Of a stretch of DNA of 64,000 nt, positions 35,406 to 45,502 are shown piece after piece; position 1 is the first letter of the stretch; each line of letters opens with the position of its first letter. Below the pieces are notes generated by a model. That model did no database searches, was not told the DNA's origin, and worked only from the letters and a program-made list of their open reading frames with translations. Position numbers and translations under genes: made by a program. The DNA comes from Exiguobacterium sp. s48 (lineage in GTDB: Bacteria > Bacillota > Bacilli > Exiguobacteriales > Exiguobacteriaceae). The stretch covers positions 992,001 through 1,056,000 of the forward strand of contig NZ_JACSKC010000001.1 in assembly GCF_018617395.1 (NCBI RefSeq), given 5' to 3'.

Positions 35406-36749
35406 TTATTTTGCCAATGACATTTCTTTTTCAACGAATTTCGTATCGAACGTCCCGATGCGGAACTGCTCATGTGCCATGACTTGTTGATGGAACGGAA
35501 TCGTCGTTTTAATACCAGAAACCGTAAACTCATCCAATGCACGTAACATCTTCAAAATAGCCTCATCACGAGTCGGTGCATGAACAATCAATTTTGCTAC
35601 CATCGAGTCATAGAAAGGTGGGATCATCGCTCCAGCGTATAGACCGCTATCGACACGAACGCCCATGCCGCCCGGAACGATATATTGATCGATTTTCCCA
35701 GCCATCGGACGGAAGTCCATGAACGGATCCTCCGCGTTGATTCGACACTCGATCGAATGTCCCGAGAACGTAATGTCTTCTTGTGAAATAGCGAGTGGAT
35801 GTCCGAGTGCCACTTCAAGTTGTGCTTGAACGAGGTCGAATCCCGTGATCATTTCAGTGACGGGATGCTCGACCTGAATCCGTGTGTTCATCTCCATGAA
35901 GTAGAACTCGTTTGATTCTGGAACGTAAATGAACTCGATTGTCCCCGCTCCCGAGTACTGAATGGCTTTTGCCGCCTTGACGGCCGCATCGCCCATTAGT
36001 TTACGGGTTGTTTCATCAATCGCAGGTGACGGTGCTTCTTCAACGAGTTTTTGCATACGTCGCTGAATCGTACAGTCACGTTCACCTAAGTGAATGACAT
36101 TGCCGAATTGGTCAGCGAGGACCTGCACTTCGACGTGACGGAACGACTCGATAAACTTCTCGAGATACACGTCACCATTCCCGAACGCCTGCTTCGCTTC
36201 TTTACGTGTCGCGACCAACCCTTGAACGAGTTCGTTCTCGTCTCGAGCGACACGGATGCCACGTCCTCCACCACCAGCTGTCGCTTTGATGATGACAGGA
36301 TAACCCATTTCACGGGCAAGTTCGATGGCTTCTTCATCCGTAACAACACCAGTCGAACCTGGAACGACTGGAACGCCGGACTCAATCATCGTTCGTTTCG
36401 CCTCATCCTTGATTCCCATCTTGCGAATCGCGTAACTACTAGGTCCAACGAATTGGATCCCACATGCTTCACACATCTCTGCGAACTCCGCATTTTCAGC
36501 TAAAAAGCCGTATCCCGGGTGCACCATCGTCGCATCTACTGCACATGCCACCGATAAAATATTCGGGATATTCAAATAGGAATCTTTCGACGGATTCGGT
36601 CCAATACAGTACGCTTCATCGGCCAAATGCACGTGAAGTGCCTCGCGGTCCGCTTCCGAAAAGACAGCGACCGTCGGGATATTCAGTTCCTTTGCTGCAC
36701 GTATGATTCGAACCGCGATTTCTCCGCGGTTAGCAATTAATAATTTCAT
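35406..36749 (-). CDS. accC: Acetyl-CoA carboxylase, biotin carboxylase subunit
   Basis: ATP-grasp enzyme of 447 residues that carboxylates the biotin on Acc[16 protein letters not shown] opens the protein; [14 protein letters not shown], the ATP loop [14 protein letters not shown], the metal-binding [22 protein letters not shown] and the FDTKFVE C-terminus follow. It starts 7 bases after accB and shares its FapR-like controlled promoter. Confidence 0.96.
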   Translation of the reverse strand: MKLLIANRGEIAVRIIRAAKELNIPTVAVFSEADREALHVHLADEAYCIGPNPSKDSYLNIPNILSVACAVDATMVHPGYGFLAENAEFAEMCEACGIQFVGPSSYAIRKMGIKDEAKRTMIESGVPVVPGSTGVVTDEEAIELAREMGYPVIIKATAGGGGRGIRVARDENELVQGLVATRKEAKQAFGNGDVYLEKFIESFRHVEVQVLADQFGNVIHLGERDCTIQRRMQKLVEEAPSPAIDETTRKLMGDAAVKAAKAIQYSGAGTIEFIYVPESNEFYFMEMNTRIQVEHPVTEMITGFDLVQAQLEVALGHPLAISQEDITFSGHSIECRINAEDPFMDFRPMAGKIDQYIVPGGMGVRVDSGLYAGAMIPPFYDSMVAKLIVHAPTRDEAILKMLRALDEFTVSGIKTTIPFHQQVMAHEQFRIGTFDTKFVEKEMSLAK

Positions 36750-36756
36750 AACGACC

Positions 36757-37206
36757 TCACTTCACGCTGAATAGCGGTTGACCGAATTCGACAAGATCGC
36801 CGTCAGCAACGAGAATTTCTACGATTTCGCCACTAATTTCCGCTTCGACATCGTTAAACAGTTTCATCGCCTCTAAGATACATACGATTTGCCCCGTCTC
36901 CACACGGTCGCCGACATTCACGAACGCTTCTTTATCCGGAGCAGGACGCGAATAAAATGTCCCGACCATCGGTGATGTGATTGTACGATAAGACGCCTTT
37001 TCTTGCGTCGCTTCTTCTATTTTCTCTTCAACCTGAGGAGCAGGTGCAGATGGTGTGACCGCTTGTGCCTGCATGACCGGTGCGCTCATGACAGATTGTG
37101 TTTCTTTCTTCAGTGACAGTTTGAAATCAGATGTTTCAAGCTCCATCTCATGGACAGAAGACTGGTCCAATAGTTGAATGAGCTCTTTGATTTGATCGAT
37201 TTGCAT
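36757..37206 (-). CDS. accB: Acetyl-CoA carboxylase, biotin carboxyl carrier protein
   Basis: A 149-residue carrier. The helical N-terminus ([24 protein letters not shown]) is followed by a Pro/Ala/Gln linker and the biotinyl domain, with Lys in [15 protein letters not shown] (about 112-126). ATG 37206 lies 8 bases after AGGGGGT. An upstream extension to 37314 would cross the promoter and is rejected. With AccC it starts malonyl-CoA synthesis. Confidence 0.95.
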   Translation of the reverse strand: MQIDQIKELIQLLDQSSVHEMELETSDFKLSLKKETQSVMSAPVMQAQAVTPSAPAPQVEEKIEEATQEKASYRTITSPMVGTFYSRPAPDKEAFVNVGDRVETGQIVCILEAMKLFNDVEAEISGEIVEILVADGDLVEFGQPLFSVK

Positions 37207-37221
37207 CTTTCTTACCCCCTG

Positions 37222-37238
37222 TTTATACCTGGTACTAA
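37222..37238. promoter_or_regulatory. FapR-like operator of accBC
   Basis: TTTATACCTGGTACTAA matches the FapR consensus TTAGTACCTGGTACTAA at 15 of 17 positions. It lies just downstream of the predicted transcription start (about 37242), so a bound repressor would block RNA polymerase. FapR is released by malonyl-CoA, the product of this enzyme. Confidence 0.75.
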
Positions 37239-37248
37239 TCTCTACTTC

Positions 37249-37277
37249 ACTATAACTGGTCAGACCAATGAATGCAA
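37249..37277 (-). promoter_or_regulatory. accBC promoter
   Basis: Minus strand TTGCAT, 17-base spacer, TATAGT. The spacer contains an inverted repeat TGGTC-N-GACCA of unknown meaning. Confidence 0.65.
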
Positions 37278-37280
37278 CGA

Positions 37281-37317
37281 GAAAAAAAGAGTGCTCATTC
37301 ATTCGAATGAACACTCT
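37281..37317 (-). terminator. Terminator of efp
   Basis: AGAGTG/CACTCT stem with an inner CATTC/GAATG stem, followed by TTTTTTTCTC on the minus strand. Confidence 0.85.
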
Positions 37318-37323
37318 GAAAGA

Positions 37324-37890
37324 TTAACCGTTGTAACGACCCATGAATTCTCCAGTACGTGTATCAACCGTTACTTTTTCACCTGGTTCGATGAAAAGTG
37401 GTACTTGGATGATATGTCCCGTTTCTACTGTCGCGTTTTTCTTAACGTTTGATGCCGTGTCGCCTTTGACGCCAGGATCTGCCTCAACGATTGTCAAGAC
37501 AACGCTTGTTGGAAGTTCGATTCCGAGAATCTCGCCGTTATAGTCAGCGATGCTAACTTCCATGTTTTCAAGCAAGTATGGAAGCGCTGATTTAACTTGT
37601 TCGCTTGTCAATTCAAGTTGCTCGTATGATTCATTGTCCATGAAGACATACGTGTCACCCATTGGGTAGAGGTACTGCATACGTTTACGCTCGATGTGAG
37701 CGCGTTCGATTTTTTCTCCACCGCGGAACGTCGTTTCTTGAATGGCTCCGTTACGCAAGTTACGCATTTTTGTACGGACGAAGGCCGCGCCTTTACCTGG
37801 TTTCACGTGTTGGAATTCGATGACTTGCCAAATCGAACCGTCAGACGTTTTAACCGTCAATCCTGTTTTTAAATCGTTAACTGATACCAT
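37324..37890 (-). CDS. efp: Elongation factor P
   Basis: Translation factor of about 188 residues that relieves ribosome stalling at proline runs. N-terminal [12 protein letters not shown], the loop [16 protein letters not shown] with the modifiable Lys (about residue 32), and the C-terminal [46 protein letters not shown] 37890 is preferred to 37896 on AGGAGG spacing. In B. subtilis the spoIIIA genes separate efp from accB; here they are adjacent. Confidence 0.96.
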   Translation of the reverse strand: MVSVNDLKTGLTVKTSDGSIWQVIEFQHVKPGKGAAFVRTKMRNLRNGAIQETTFRGGEKIERAHIERKRMQYLYPMGDTYVFMDNESYEQLELTSEQVKSALPYLLENMEVSIADYNGEILGIELPTSVVLTIVEADPGVKGDTASNVKKNATVETGHIIQVPLFIEPGEKVTVDTRTGEFMGRYNG

Positions 37891-37919
37891 ATTCATTTCC
37901 TCCTAAATTCAGACGAGAC

Positions 37920-38990
37920 TTACGCCTCGATCGTGATTAACTCTTTTGGTGACTGCGTCAGACGGTAACATCCGTCTTCTGTGATGACGACATCGTCTTC
38001 AATTCGGCAACCACCGACGCCATTGATGTAAATTCCCGGTTCGATTGTCACGACCATACCTGGCTCGAGAACTGTCTCTGAACGGAATGATAATCCTGGC
38101 GCCTCGTGCACTTCCATACCGAGACCATGACCAGTTGAATGACCGAAGTACTCGCCATACCCAGCATCTTTAATGATGTCTCGTGTCAACGCATCCGCTT
38201 CAATACCTGTTATGCCGGCACGCGTGCCTTCGACACCAGCGAGCTGAGCGCGGAGTACCGTGTCATAGATTCGACGTAATTCATCCGAGATTGGACCAAC
38301 GGCAAGCGTACGCGTGATATCAGAGCAGTACCCTTTATAATACGCTCCAAAATCAAGCGTGACCAGTTCACCTGATTCGATGACTTTATCGCTCGCCACA
38401 CCGTGGGGAAGTGCCGATCGTAGACCAGATGCAACGATCATATCAAATGATGATGAGTCTGCACCTTTTGAGCGCATGAACATCTCAAGTTCATTTGCAA
38501 CTTCTCTCTCCGTGCGACCAGGGCGGATAAACGTCTGGATGTGGGTATACGCCTCATCAGCGATTGCCGCAGCTTCCTTCATAATCTTAATCTCTGATTC
38601 ATCCTTAATCAAGCGCAGTTTTTCTACGATTCCTGATGTCTCGATGAGTTTAGCATCCACTTCTTTTTCGTAGGTGCGGAACTGACCGACTGTCATCGCG
38701 TCTTGCTCAATTCCGAGACGAGCGACCGACTCGCGTGATACGACGTCAGCAACCGATTGAATAAGCGAAGTATCGAGTTGAATGATGTCATATCCTTTCA
38801 CTTGATCATTCGCTTGTTCCGTATAGCGGAAATCCGTAATGAAACTTGCTGATTTTGTCGTGATGACGATGACACCGCTTGATCCAGTAAATCCTGATAA
38901 GTAACGGATATTCTCACGCTTCGTGACGAGCAATGCGTCAATCTCGTTTGCCTCTAACTGTGCTTGCAGTTTGTTTACGCGTTCAATCAT
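37920..38990 (-). CDS. Xaa-Pro dipeptidase (M24B, YqhT-like)
   Basis: Two-metal creatinase-fold peptidase, 356 residues from ATG 38990 (GGAGGAA site). The N-terminal domain is LLVTKRENIRYLSGFTGSSG. The catalytic part has VTLDFGAYYKGYCSDITRT (two Asp ligands), GYGEYFGHSTGHGLGMEVHEAP (His), VVTIEPGIYI and VRIEDDVV-type GCRIEDDVVITEDG (Glu ligands). It cleaves X-Pro dipeptides and overlaps aroQ by eight bases. Confidence 0.93.
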   Translation of the reverse strand: MIERVNKLQAQLEANEIDALLVTKRENIRYLSGFTGSSGVIVITTKSASFITDFRYTEQANDQVKGYDIIQLDTSLIQSVADVVSRESVARLGIEQDAMTVGQFRTYEKEVDAKLIETSGIVEKLRLIKDESEIKIMKEAAAIADEAYTHIQTFIRPGRTEREVANELEMFMRSKGADSSSFDMIVASGLRSALPHGVASDKVIESGELVTLDFGAYYKGYCSDITRTLAVGPISDELRRIYDTVLRAQLAGVEGTRAGITGIEADALTRDIIKDAGYGEYFGHSTGHGLGMEVHEAPGLSFRSETVLEPGMVVTIEPGIYINGVGGCRIEDDVVITEDGCYRLTQSPKELITIEA

Positions 38991-39420
38991 GTCGATTCCT
39001 CCAATGTTCGAGTAGTGCATGCAAAGCTAACGTATAGCTGGTGAGACCGAATCCTGCAATCACACCGATGCAAACACCAGCGATTTTCGATTCGTGCCGA
39101 AAGGTCTCACGAGCATGCACATTCGAGATATGTACTTCAACGACCGGGGCAGCAATCGCGGATATAGCATCTCGAATCGCAATCGACGTATGCGTATACG
39201 CTCCAGCGTTCAAGATAACACCTTCGTAATCAAACGCATCGTGGAGGGCATCAATCAACTCACCCTCATGATTTGACTGTTTAAAGATGAGTTCAACATT
39301 CTCGGGAGCGACGAGCAACAATTCGGCCGCTAACCCTTTTAATGAAACGTCCCCATACACGTCAGGCTCACGACGGCCAAGTAAATTTAAATTCGGCCCA
39401 TTTAATACTAAGATCCGCAA
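38983..39420 (-). CDS. aroQ: 3-dehydroquinate dehydratase, type II
   Basis: Third step of the shikimate pathway. The 145-residue protein has LVLNGPNLNLLGRREPDVYG with the catalytic Arg/Tyr, FKQSNHEGELIDALH, ILNAGAYTHTSIAIRDAI and VEVHISNVHARETFRHESKIA. Length and motifs are standard for the dodecameric class II enzyme. Divergent from yqhQ, and shikimate kinase is encoded at 47063. Confidence 0.95.
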   Translation of the reverse strand: MRILVLNGPNLNLLGRREPDVYGDVSLKGLAAELLLVAPENVELIFKQSNHEGELIDALHDAFDYEGVILNAGAYTHTSIAIRDAISAIAAPVVEVHISNVHARETFRHESKIAGVCIGVIAGFGLTSYTLALHALLEHWRNRHD

Positions 39421-39561
39421 TCTTCTTCCCCCTCGTTCGTCAAGTCTTATCTATTGTAACAAATTTATCGAAAGAACGTGAATTGTGCCTTCTACCCTTT
39501 CGTTTTTTTTATGAATCACGGTATAATTCAAGTACAATACTGTAAGAATCGAGGAAAGTGA

Positions 39562-40503
39562 ATGAATTCTAAACCAACCATCCCCGTCGGAGGACAGGCG
39601 CTCGTGGAAGGCGTCATGTTTCAGGGCCGTTCCGAAAGCGCCTCTGCCATCCGACGAAAGGACGGCACCATTGAAACGTTTGAGCAAGCACGAATCCTCG
39701 TTCCTTGGGTCCAATCCTTAAAAAAAGTACCGTTCCTTAGAGGAATCGTCGCACTCTATGAATCACTTAAAAATGGGTCCGCTCACATGAACTTTGCGAG
39801 TGACCGCTACGATGTCGACCCGAGTGACGATGTACAGTCAGACGATGATCAAAAACAAAGCATTTGGATGATCGCCTTCATCGCAATCGTCGGTGTCGTC
39901 TCGTACATCTTCGGAAAATTAATCTTCAACGTGACGCCAGCATTACTTGCGGCCATGTTCCAAGACGTACCGCTATTTTCCGGACATGTGATTCAAAACC
40001 TCCTTGAAGGGGGAATAAAATTAGTATTGCTACTCAGTTACCTCTATATTATTTCTTTGACGCCACTCATCAAACGCGTCTTTCAATATCACGGTGCTGA
40101 GCACAAGGTCATCAACTGTTATGAGTCCGGACTGCCGATTACGGTTGAACATGTTCGCCAGAGCTCACGTCTCCATTATCGTTGTGGCTCAAGCTTTATC
40201 TTATTTACCGTTTTCGTTGGAATTGGCGTCTATATGATCGTGCCAATCGATCCGCTTTGGTTGCGACTCGTCAGCCGAATCGCGCTTTTGCCGGTTGTCA
40301 TCGGAATCTCATTTGAAGTCCTTCAATTTACTAACCGTTTCCGCGATCATCGCTATCTGTCATTTCTCGGGAAACCTGGACTGTCGTTGCAGTTATTAAC
40401 GACCCGGGAACCAAACGATGACCAGATTCAAGTCGCCATCGAAGCATTTGAAGCTTGGGAGCGGAAAGAGTTAGGAGAATCGGTCGTTCATAGAGAGGGA
40501 TAA
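39562..40503 (+). CDS. yqhQ: DUF1385 membrane protein (YqhQ)
   Basis: A 313-residue integral membrane protein. VGGQALVEGVMFQGR near the N-terminus and RVFQYHGAEHKVINCYESGLPITVEHVRQSSRLHYRCGSSFIL (about 172-215) are the DUF1385 signatures. Helices lie near residues 108-130, 148-172, 210-230 and 236-255. Its biochemical role is unclear. It is transcribed with yqhP, away from aroQ. Confidence 0.92.
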   Translation: MNSKPTIPVGGQALVEGVMFQGRSESASAIRRKDGTIETFEQARILVPWVQSLKKVPFLRGIVALYESLKNGSAHMNFASDRYDVDPSDDVQSDDDQKQSIWMIAFIAIVGVVSYIFGKLIFNVTPALLAAMFQDVPLFSGHVIQNLLEGGIKLVLLLSYLYIISLTPLIKRVFQYHGAEHKVINCYESGLPITVEHVRQSSRLHYRCGSSFILFTVFVGIGVYMIVPIDPLWLRLVSRIALLPVVIGISFEVLQFTNRFRDHRYLSFLGKPGLSLQLLTTREPNDDQIQVAIEAFEAWERKELGESVVHREG

Positions 40504-40517
40504 GAGGAGGAAGCACC

Positions 40518-40928
40518 ATGATCAGACAAAGAATTGGTTCGACCGCTGCAACAATCGTGTTCATCCTTGGTTTCATCGGGGTAGGACATATGCTCGCCAC
40601 CGACCCCGGTCGCCTGTTTCGGCAATTGTTGTTCATCGGGATATTCGGGTTAGTCTTTTATGTGATCTATCGCTTTTTTATCGGACGACGTATGTCCCCA
40701 GAAGATATGCGTTATCGTAAAACAGCACAAGCCTCTAAAAAACGGATGCAAGGTACCCGTGGACCTCAAGTCAGACCTTCCGCGTCCATGAAGAATAAGA
40801 AGAACAAAAAACCGGGATCAAACGTTACGAAGTTGTCTAAACGTTCGAGCACACACCGGAGCAACCCTCCTCACTTAACGGTAATCGAGGGGAAAAAAGG
40901 CAAGAAGAAAAAGAAAGCGAATATGTAA
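40518..40928 (+). CDS. yqhP: YqhP/SA1362-family membrane protein
   Basis: A 136-residue protein with two transmembrane helices (about 10-27 and 35-54), then a very basic tail rich in Lys and Arg (KNKKNKKPGSN, GKKGKKKKKANM). This organisation and its position after yqhQ match YqhP of B. subtilis. The tail may bind nucleic acid or acidic lipids; that is inference. GAGGAGG precedes the ATG. Confidence 0.82.
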   Translation: MIRQRIGSTAATIVFILGFIGVGHMLATDPGRLFRQLLFIGIFGLVFYVIYRFFIGRRMSPEDMRYRKTAQASKKRMQGTRGPQVRPSASMKNKKNKKPGSNVTKLSKRSSTHRSNPPHLTVIEGKKGKKKKKANM

Positions 40929-40952
40929 AAGGAGCGCCGCGGCGCTCCTTTT
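40927..40952. terminator. Bidirectional terminator
   Basis: AAAAGGAGCGCC-GC-GGCGCTCCTTTT, a 12-bp perfect arm pair between convergent yqhP and hpt, overlapping both stop codons. Confidence 0.85.
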
Positions 40953-41478
40953 AATTCGTCTCTACATATCCGATGTAAGGAAGATTTCGATATTGCTCCG
41001 CATAATCAATGCCATACCCGATGACAAACTCATCTGGGATTTCAAATCCGACATAGTCTGCGTCCAACTGAACAAGACGTCGTGCCGGTTTATCAAGCAA
41101 CGTGCAGATTTTCAATTGTTTCGGTTGATGGAGCTCCATATGTTTGCACAAGAATTTCAATGTCTGCCCCGTGTCGATGATGTCCTCGATAATGACCACA
41201 TATTTTCCTTCGACGTCGAGATCTAAGTCTTTACGAAGTTGGACACTACCGCTAGAGACCGTCTTTTTCCCGTATGAAGACGTCGCTACAGTGTCCAATT
41301 GGACGCTACCTTTCATATAACGCATCAAATCTGCCGCAAAGACCATTGACCCTTTCAATACAGCGACGATGACAATCGGTGTTCCCATTGCATCGTGCTC
41401 AATTTCCTCTGCCAATTCTTTCACACGCGTTTGAATCTGTTGTTCATCAAATAGTTTCCCTTTAATTTGAATCTCCAT
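40951..41478 (-). CDS. hpt: Hypoxanthine phosphoribosyltransferase
   Basis: Purine salvage enzyme of 175 residues. VAVLKGSMVFAADL, SSYG..TVSSG, the PRPP loop VVIIEDIIDTGQTL (about 95-108), CTLLDKPARR and GFEIPDEFVIGYGIDYAEQYRNLPYIG match HprT. ATG 41478 is the first possible start, since an in-frame TAA lies 6 bases upstream. The only good ribosome site (GGGGGTGA) is over 20 bases away, across a hairpin (41485-41498). B. subtilis keeps this gene elsewhere. Confidence 0.93.
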   Translation of the reverse strand: MEIQIKGKLFDEQQIQTRVKELAEEIEHDAMGTPIVIVAVLKGSMVFAADLMRYMKGSVQLDTVATSSYGKKTVSSGSVQLRKDLDLDVEGKYVVIIEDIIDTGQTLKFLCKHMELHQPKQLKICTLLDKPARRLVQLDADYVGFEIPDEFVIGYGIDYAEQYRNLPYIGYVETN

Positions 41479-41484
41479 GACTTA

Positions 41485-41498
41485 GGCGAATGTTCGCC
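41485..41498 (-). promoter_or_regulatory. Hairpin between the hpt ribosome site and start codon
   Basis: GGCGAA/TTCGCC arms fold the spacer between GGGGGTGA (41500-41507) and the ATG (41476-41478). With the hairpin formed, the effective spacing shrinks to about 8 bases. Confidence 0.5.
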
Positions 41499-41616
41499 GT
41501 CACCCCCTAATTATTCAATCCACGATTAATATTAGCATATACGAACCCTAAAAATAAACATTATAAGAATAAAATAAACTTTATGTTCGGTTTTAAGTGG
41601 ATATTTACTAAATATA

Positions 41617-41646
41617 AAACGCCAACCGTTTCAGATTGACGTTTTT
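41617..41646. terminator. Terminator of mntR
   Basis: AAAACGcCAA/TTGaCGTTTT with one mismatch and A/T tracts on both sides, 8 bases after the mntR stop codon. Confidence 0.75.
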
Positions 41647-41653
41647 CCAAACC

Positions 41654-42082
41654 TTATTCTTCGGTAATTCGTTCTTGTTCGCGGAATTCTTTAAATTGGT
41701 CCATGAGTTCCGGTTTATCCTCAAAAAATTCTACGAACTGCGTCATACAGTCAAGTGTATTTGAGCTCAGATGATGCTCGATTCCTTCGACATCCTCGTA
41801 TACATCTGCTTCATCTACACCGATCAGACGTAAAAAAGACTCGAGCATCGCATGTCGCTCGACCAATCGTTTTCCTATCTTTTGACCTTTTTTTGTCAGC
41901 ATGAGCCCACGATATTTTTCGTAGACCAAATATTCTTCACGATCCAACTTTTGGACCATCTTGGTGACAGAGGAAGGATGTACCCCTAAATGTTCGGCAA
42001 TGTCAGATACTCGTGCATATCCTTTCTCTGACATCAATAAGTAAATGCGTTCTAAATAATCTTCCATACTCGGTGTCGGCAT
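41654..42082 (-). CDS. mntR: Manganese-responsive regulator MntR
   Basis: DtxR-family repressor of 142 residues. [15 protein letters not shown], the helix-turn-helix [23 protein letters not shown], then metal-site segments [48 protein letters not shown]. These closely follow B. subtilis MntR, including the Asp/Glu/His ligands. ATG 42082 follows GGGGAGG with 8-base spacing. It controls Mn uptake, probably outside this window. Confidence 0.95.
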   Translation of the reverse strand: MPTPSMEDYLERIYLLMSEKGYARVSDIAEHLGVHPSSVTKMVQKLDREEYLVYEKYRGLMLTKKGQKIGKRLVERHAMLESFLRLIGVDEADVYEDVEGIEHHLSSNTLDCMTQFVEFFEDKPELMDQFKEFREQERITEE

Positions 42083-42177
42083 GGGCACGACCTCCCCTAA
42101 TGTTCCGGTTTCCACTTTTATTTTATCCTAACTGGCATGAAATCGAAAGGGAAAGCCCGGATTGATTGAGTCAATCA

Positions 42178-42206
42178 TTGTCTCATGACCTTAAATTCAT
42201 TATAAT
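42178..42206 (+). promoter_or_regulatory. yqhL promoter
   Basis: TTGTCT, 17-base spacer, TATAAT on the plus strand, about 38 bases before the yqhL start codon. Confidence 0.65.
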
Positions 42207-42244
42207 GAGATATGGTAACTTTGAAAGAGAAAGGAAGAACATCT

Positions 42245-42625
42245 ATGGGAATCGAAACAATCCTCGTCATCCTCCTATGGGTTGCCTTGATCGCCTATAT
42301 CGTATGGCGTTTCATGCCAGCTCGCGGGTTGAAAAAAATGAAACAAGAAGAATTCCGCGCTTCACTTCGAAAAGGTCAGTTGATCGATGTGCGTGAACCG
42401 AACGAATATAAAGGTGGACATATCGTCGGCGCTCGGAATATCCCGGTCGGTCAGTTGAAAATGCGCATGAAAGAATTGCGTAAAGACCAACCCATCTTGA
42501 TATACTGCCAAGGTAGTTCACGTTCAAACCAGGCGGCTAAACTTCTCATGAAGAACGGCTATAACAATATTTACATGCTTGAAGGTGGCTTCAAGAACTG
42601 GAAGGGCAAGATTAAAAAAGCATAA
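42245..42625 (+). CDS. yqhL: Rhodanese-like membrane-anchored protein (YqhL)
   Basis: A 126-residue protein with an N-terminal transmembrane helix (about 3-20) and a rhodanese domain: LIDVREPNEYKGGHIVGARNIPV and the active-site loop IYCQGSSRSNQAAKLL with Cys near residue 88, ending in LEGGFKNWKG. It may transfer sulfane sulfur at the membrane; the acceptor is unknown. ATG 42245 has an AAAGGAAGA site. It lies next to the glycine cleavage genes as in B. subtilis, but the octanoyltransferase gene lipM is missing. Confidence 0.9.
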   Translation: MGIETILVILLWVALIAYIVWRFMPARGLKKMKQEEFRASLRKGQLIDVREPNEYKGGHIVGARNIPVGQLKMRMKELRKDQPILIYCQGSSRSNQAAKLLMKNGYNNIYMLEGGFKNWKGKIKKA

Positions 42626-42626
42626 A

Positions 42627-42667
42627 GAATGGGCGGTCGATTTGATCATCGACTCGCCCATTTTTTA
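42627..42667. terminator. Bidirectional terminator
   Basis: AATGGGCG/CGCCCATT with an inner TCGA/TCGA stem and TTTTTT on the plus strand, between convergent yqhL and gcvPB. Confidence 0.8.
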
Positions 42668-44140
42668 TTTTACAGATGACGTCTCACGACGCTCATATTT
42701 CAAAATCGGCTTACGGGCAGCGAGTGTCTCGTCCATCCGTTTGACGACCGTCGTATGCGGAGCCGTCTGAACGATTTCCGGATTCTCTTCTGCCTCTTTG
42801 GCAATCTGGAGCATCGCATCACAGAACGCATCGAGTGTTTCTTTTGATTCCGTCTCTGTCGGTTCCACCATGATGCATTCCTCGACATTTAATGGGAAAT
42901 AAATCGTCGGTGGATGGTAACCGAAGTCAAGAAGACGTTTCGCGATATCGAGTGTACGTACCCCGAGGGCTTTTTGACGTTTCCCTGACAAGACGAACTC
43001 GTGTTTGCAATACGTATCATATGGCACGTCAAACGCATCTTTTAGTCGCGCGAACATATAGTTGGCGTTGAGGACCGCTTCACGTGATACTCGTGTCAAC
43101 CCTTCAGCGCCCATCGTCTTAATGTAGCTATACGCACGAACGTTGATCCCGAAGTTTCCATAGAATGGTTTGATTCGACCGATTGAATGTGGACGGTCGT
43201 AATCGAGACCGTATCCATCTTCTGTCTTCGTCACAATTGGAGTAGGAAGGAATGGAATCAAATCGCGTTTCACCCCGACTGGACCTGAGCCTGGACCTCC
43301 ACCGCCGTGTGGGCCAGTGAACGTTTTATGAAGATTCAAGTGGACGACGTCAAAGCCCATGTCCCCTGGACGAGCGATCCCGAGAATCGCGTTTGAGTTC
43401 GCACCATCATAATACAGCTTCCCGCCAGCTCCATGAACGACTTTTGAGATTTCAAGGATATCTGCCTCAAATAGTCCAAGCGTATTCGGGTTTGTCAGCA
43501 TGAGCGCAGCTGTATCCGCTCCAACTTTTGACTTCAAATCATCCAAATCGACAAGTCCGCGCTCATCCGACTTGACGGTTACCGTCTCAAATCCAGCAAC
43601 GACTGCAGACGCTGGGTTTGTTCCGTGCGCCGAGTCTGGGACGAGTACTTTCGTACGAGCCGTATCCCCATTACGCTCATGGAACGCTTTGATCAACATG
43701 AGACCTGTCCATTCACCGTGCGCCCCTGCCGCAGGTTGCAATGTGACTTCGTCCATACCTGTGATTTCAGCGAGTTGCTCCTGTAAGTCCACCATGAGTT
43801 CGAGCGCACCTTGAATCGTTTCAACCGGTTGCAACGGGTGAATATGTGCAAAGCCAGGAAGACGAGCCATATCTTCGTTCACTTTCGGATTATATTTCAT
43901 CGTACACGAACCGAGCGGATAGAAGCCTGAATCGACCCCATGGTTTCGGGTAGATAGAGACGTGTAATGGCGAACGACATCGAGTTCAGATACTTCCGGA
44001 AGTTCCGCCGCCTCTTTTCGAATCATCGTAGCCGGTAACAACGTCTCAAGGTCCACCTCTGGGACAGTCGGTGTCGGCAAATTATATCCAGTCCGTCCTT
44101 CACGTGATACTTCAAAAATTAGCGTTTGCTCGTGTTGCAT
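42665..44140 (-). CDS. gcvPB: Glycine dehydrogenase (decarboxylating), subunit 2
   Basis: PLP subunit of the P-protein, 491 residues. [11 protein letters not shown]-type N-terminus, [31 protein letters not shown] and the PLP-lysine motif [24 protein letters not shown] (about 262-285). It releases CO2 from glycine and loads the aminomethyl group on the H-protein, which is not encoded here. Starts on the stop of gcvPA. Confidence 0.96.
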   Translation of the reverse strand: MQHEQTLIFEVSREGRTGYNLPTPTVPEVDLETLLPATMIRKEAAELPEVSELDVVRHYTSLSTRNHGVDSGFYPLGSCTMKYNPKVNEDMARLPGFAHIHPLQPVETIQGALELMVDLQEQLAEITGMDEVTLQPAAGAHGEWTGLMLIKAFHERNGDTARTKVLVPDSAHGTNPASAVVAGFETVTVKSDERGLVDLDDLKSKVGADTAALMLTNPNTLGLFEADILEISKVVHGAGGKLYYDGANSNAILGIARPGDMGFDVVHLNLHKTFTGPHGGGGPGSGPVGVKRDLIPFLPTPIVTKTEDGYGLDYDRPHSIGRIKPFYGNFGINVRAYSYIKTMGAEGLTRVSREAVLNANYMFARLKDAFDVPYDTYCKHEFVLSGKRQKALGVRTLDIAKRLLDFGYHPPTIYFPLNVEECIMVEPTETESKETLDAFCDAMLQIAKEAEENPEIVQTAPHTTVVKRMDETLAARKPILKYERRETSSVK

Positions 44141-45486
44141 TATTTCATCCCCCCAACCACTTCGACAAACTGGTCAATCTCTTCTTTCGTACGCAACTCC
44201 GTCGCGCAAACCAACATCTGTGTCTGACGTTCCTCTTCATACGTACCGAGCGGGAGACCACCAATCATCCCATGCTCAAGTAGATGACGCGACACGTCTT
44301 CTGCGTCACGCCCAAAGTCAACGACAAACTCATTGAACATCGGTCCTTCATCAATGATGTTGAATCCTGCAGCTTTTAACGTTTCTTTCATATAATGAGC
44401 AGTTTGAATGTTTCGAACGGCCATATCACGAATACCGTATTTTCCTAAAGCAGACATCGTGATCGAAGCAGCCAACGCGTTGAGCGCTTGGTTCGAACAG
44501 ATATTAGATGTCGCTTTATCACGACGGATATGCTGTTCCCGTGCTTGAAGTGTCAACACGAATCCGCGTTTGCCGTCCTCGTCGACTGTTTGACCGACAA
44601 GTCGCCCCGGTAGTTTACGCATCAAAGTTTTTTTGACCGCGAAGTATCCACATGACGGTCCACCAAAACTTTGCGGAATACCAAATGGCTGTGCATCCCC
44701 GACCGTGATGTCCGCACCGAGTGCCCCTGGCGACTCCAAAATCCCGAGGGCGAGCGGGTTGCTCGACACGATGAAGAGCGCACCGGCTTCGTGAGCCAGC
44801 TCCGCCATTTTTTCTAAGTCTTCAATGCGACCGTAGAAGTTCGGATATTGTACGACAAGACACGACGCATCCGTCAAATCAAGGTCGGACACGTCCGTTA
44901 CCCCGTTCACCACATCTGTGTAGTCAACGGATAGCCCCGGTCCGTCAGCATACGTACGGATTACGTCCTTCGCTTCAGGATGCACCGCACCGGAGACGAC
45001 GACACGTTTCTTCTTCGTCTGTGCACTCGCTAAGTATGTCGCCTCAGCAAGAGCTGTAATCCCGTCGTACATCGAAGAGTTCGCGACGTCCATCCCTGTC
45101 AATTCACAAATCATTGTTTGAAATTCAAACATCGCCTGAAGTTCACCTTGTGAAATCTCAGGTTGATATGGCGTATACGCCGTATAGAATTCAGAACGCA
45201 AAAGCATATGGTTCATCACACTCGGTGAAAGATGATCATACATCCCTGCCCCAAGGAAGCTCGGGTACGATTTCGTATGTTTGTTCTTATCGGCCAATTT
45301 CGTCATATGACGAACGAGATCGACTTCCGGAAGCGGAGCCCCGATCGCCGCCAATGATGCTTGTTCGCGAAGTGTTTCTGGAATATCCGAAAGAAGCGCT
45401 TCGATTGAATCGACGCCGATTGTCTCTAACATGTCTCGTTCATCTTGTTCGGTCATCGGTAAATAACGAAATTCCATTCTGTTCAT
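44140..45486 (-). CDS. gcvPA: Glycine dehydrogenase (decarboxylating), subunit 1
   Basis: Partner subunit of GcvPB, 448 residues from ATG 45486 (AGGGGG site). [64 protein letters not shown] and [18 protein letters not shown] are conserved. The long reading to 45630 would overlap gcvT by over 100 bases and is rejected. Confidence 0.96.
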   Translation of the reverse strand: MNRMEFRYLPMTEQDERDMLETIGVDSIEALLSDIPETLREQASLAAIGAPLPEVDLVRHMTKLADKNKHTKSYPSFLGAGMYDHLSPSVMNHMLLRSEFYTAYTPYQPEISQGELQAMFEFQTMICELTGMDVANSSMYDGITALAEATYLASAQTKKKRVVVSGAVHPEAKDVIRTYADGPGLSVDYTDVVNGVTDVSDLDLTDASCLVVQYPNFYGRIEDLEKMAELAHEAGALFIVSSNPLALGILESPGALGADITVGDAQPFGIPQSFGGPSCGYFAVKKTLMRKLPGRLVGQTVDEDGKRGFVLTLQAREQHIRRDKATSNICSNQALNALAASITMSALGKYGIRDMAVRNIQTAHYMKETLKAAGFNIIDEGPMFNEFVVDFGRDAEDVSRHLLEHGMIGGLPLGTYEEERQTQMLVCATELRTKEEIDQFVEVVGGMK

Positions 45487-45502
45487 TCTGAATCCCCCTG
45501 TT

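Noticed and set aside
41541-41591. CGAAC motifs in inverted orientation upstream of hpt, like PurR boxes
   Set aside because: The two CGAA/TTCG cores are 40 bases apart, far from the normal PurBox spacing, and the flanks do not fit the 14-base consensus.
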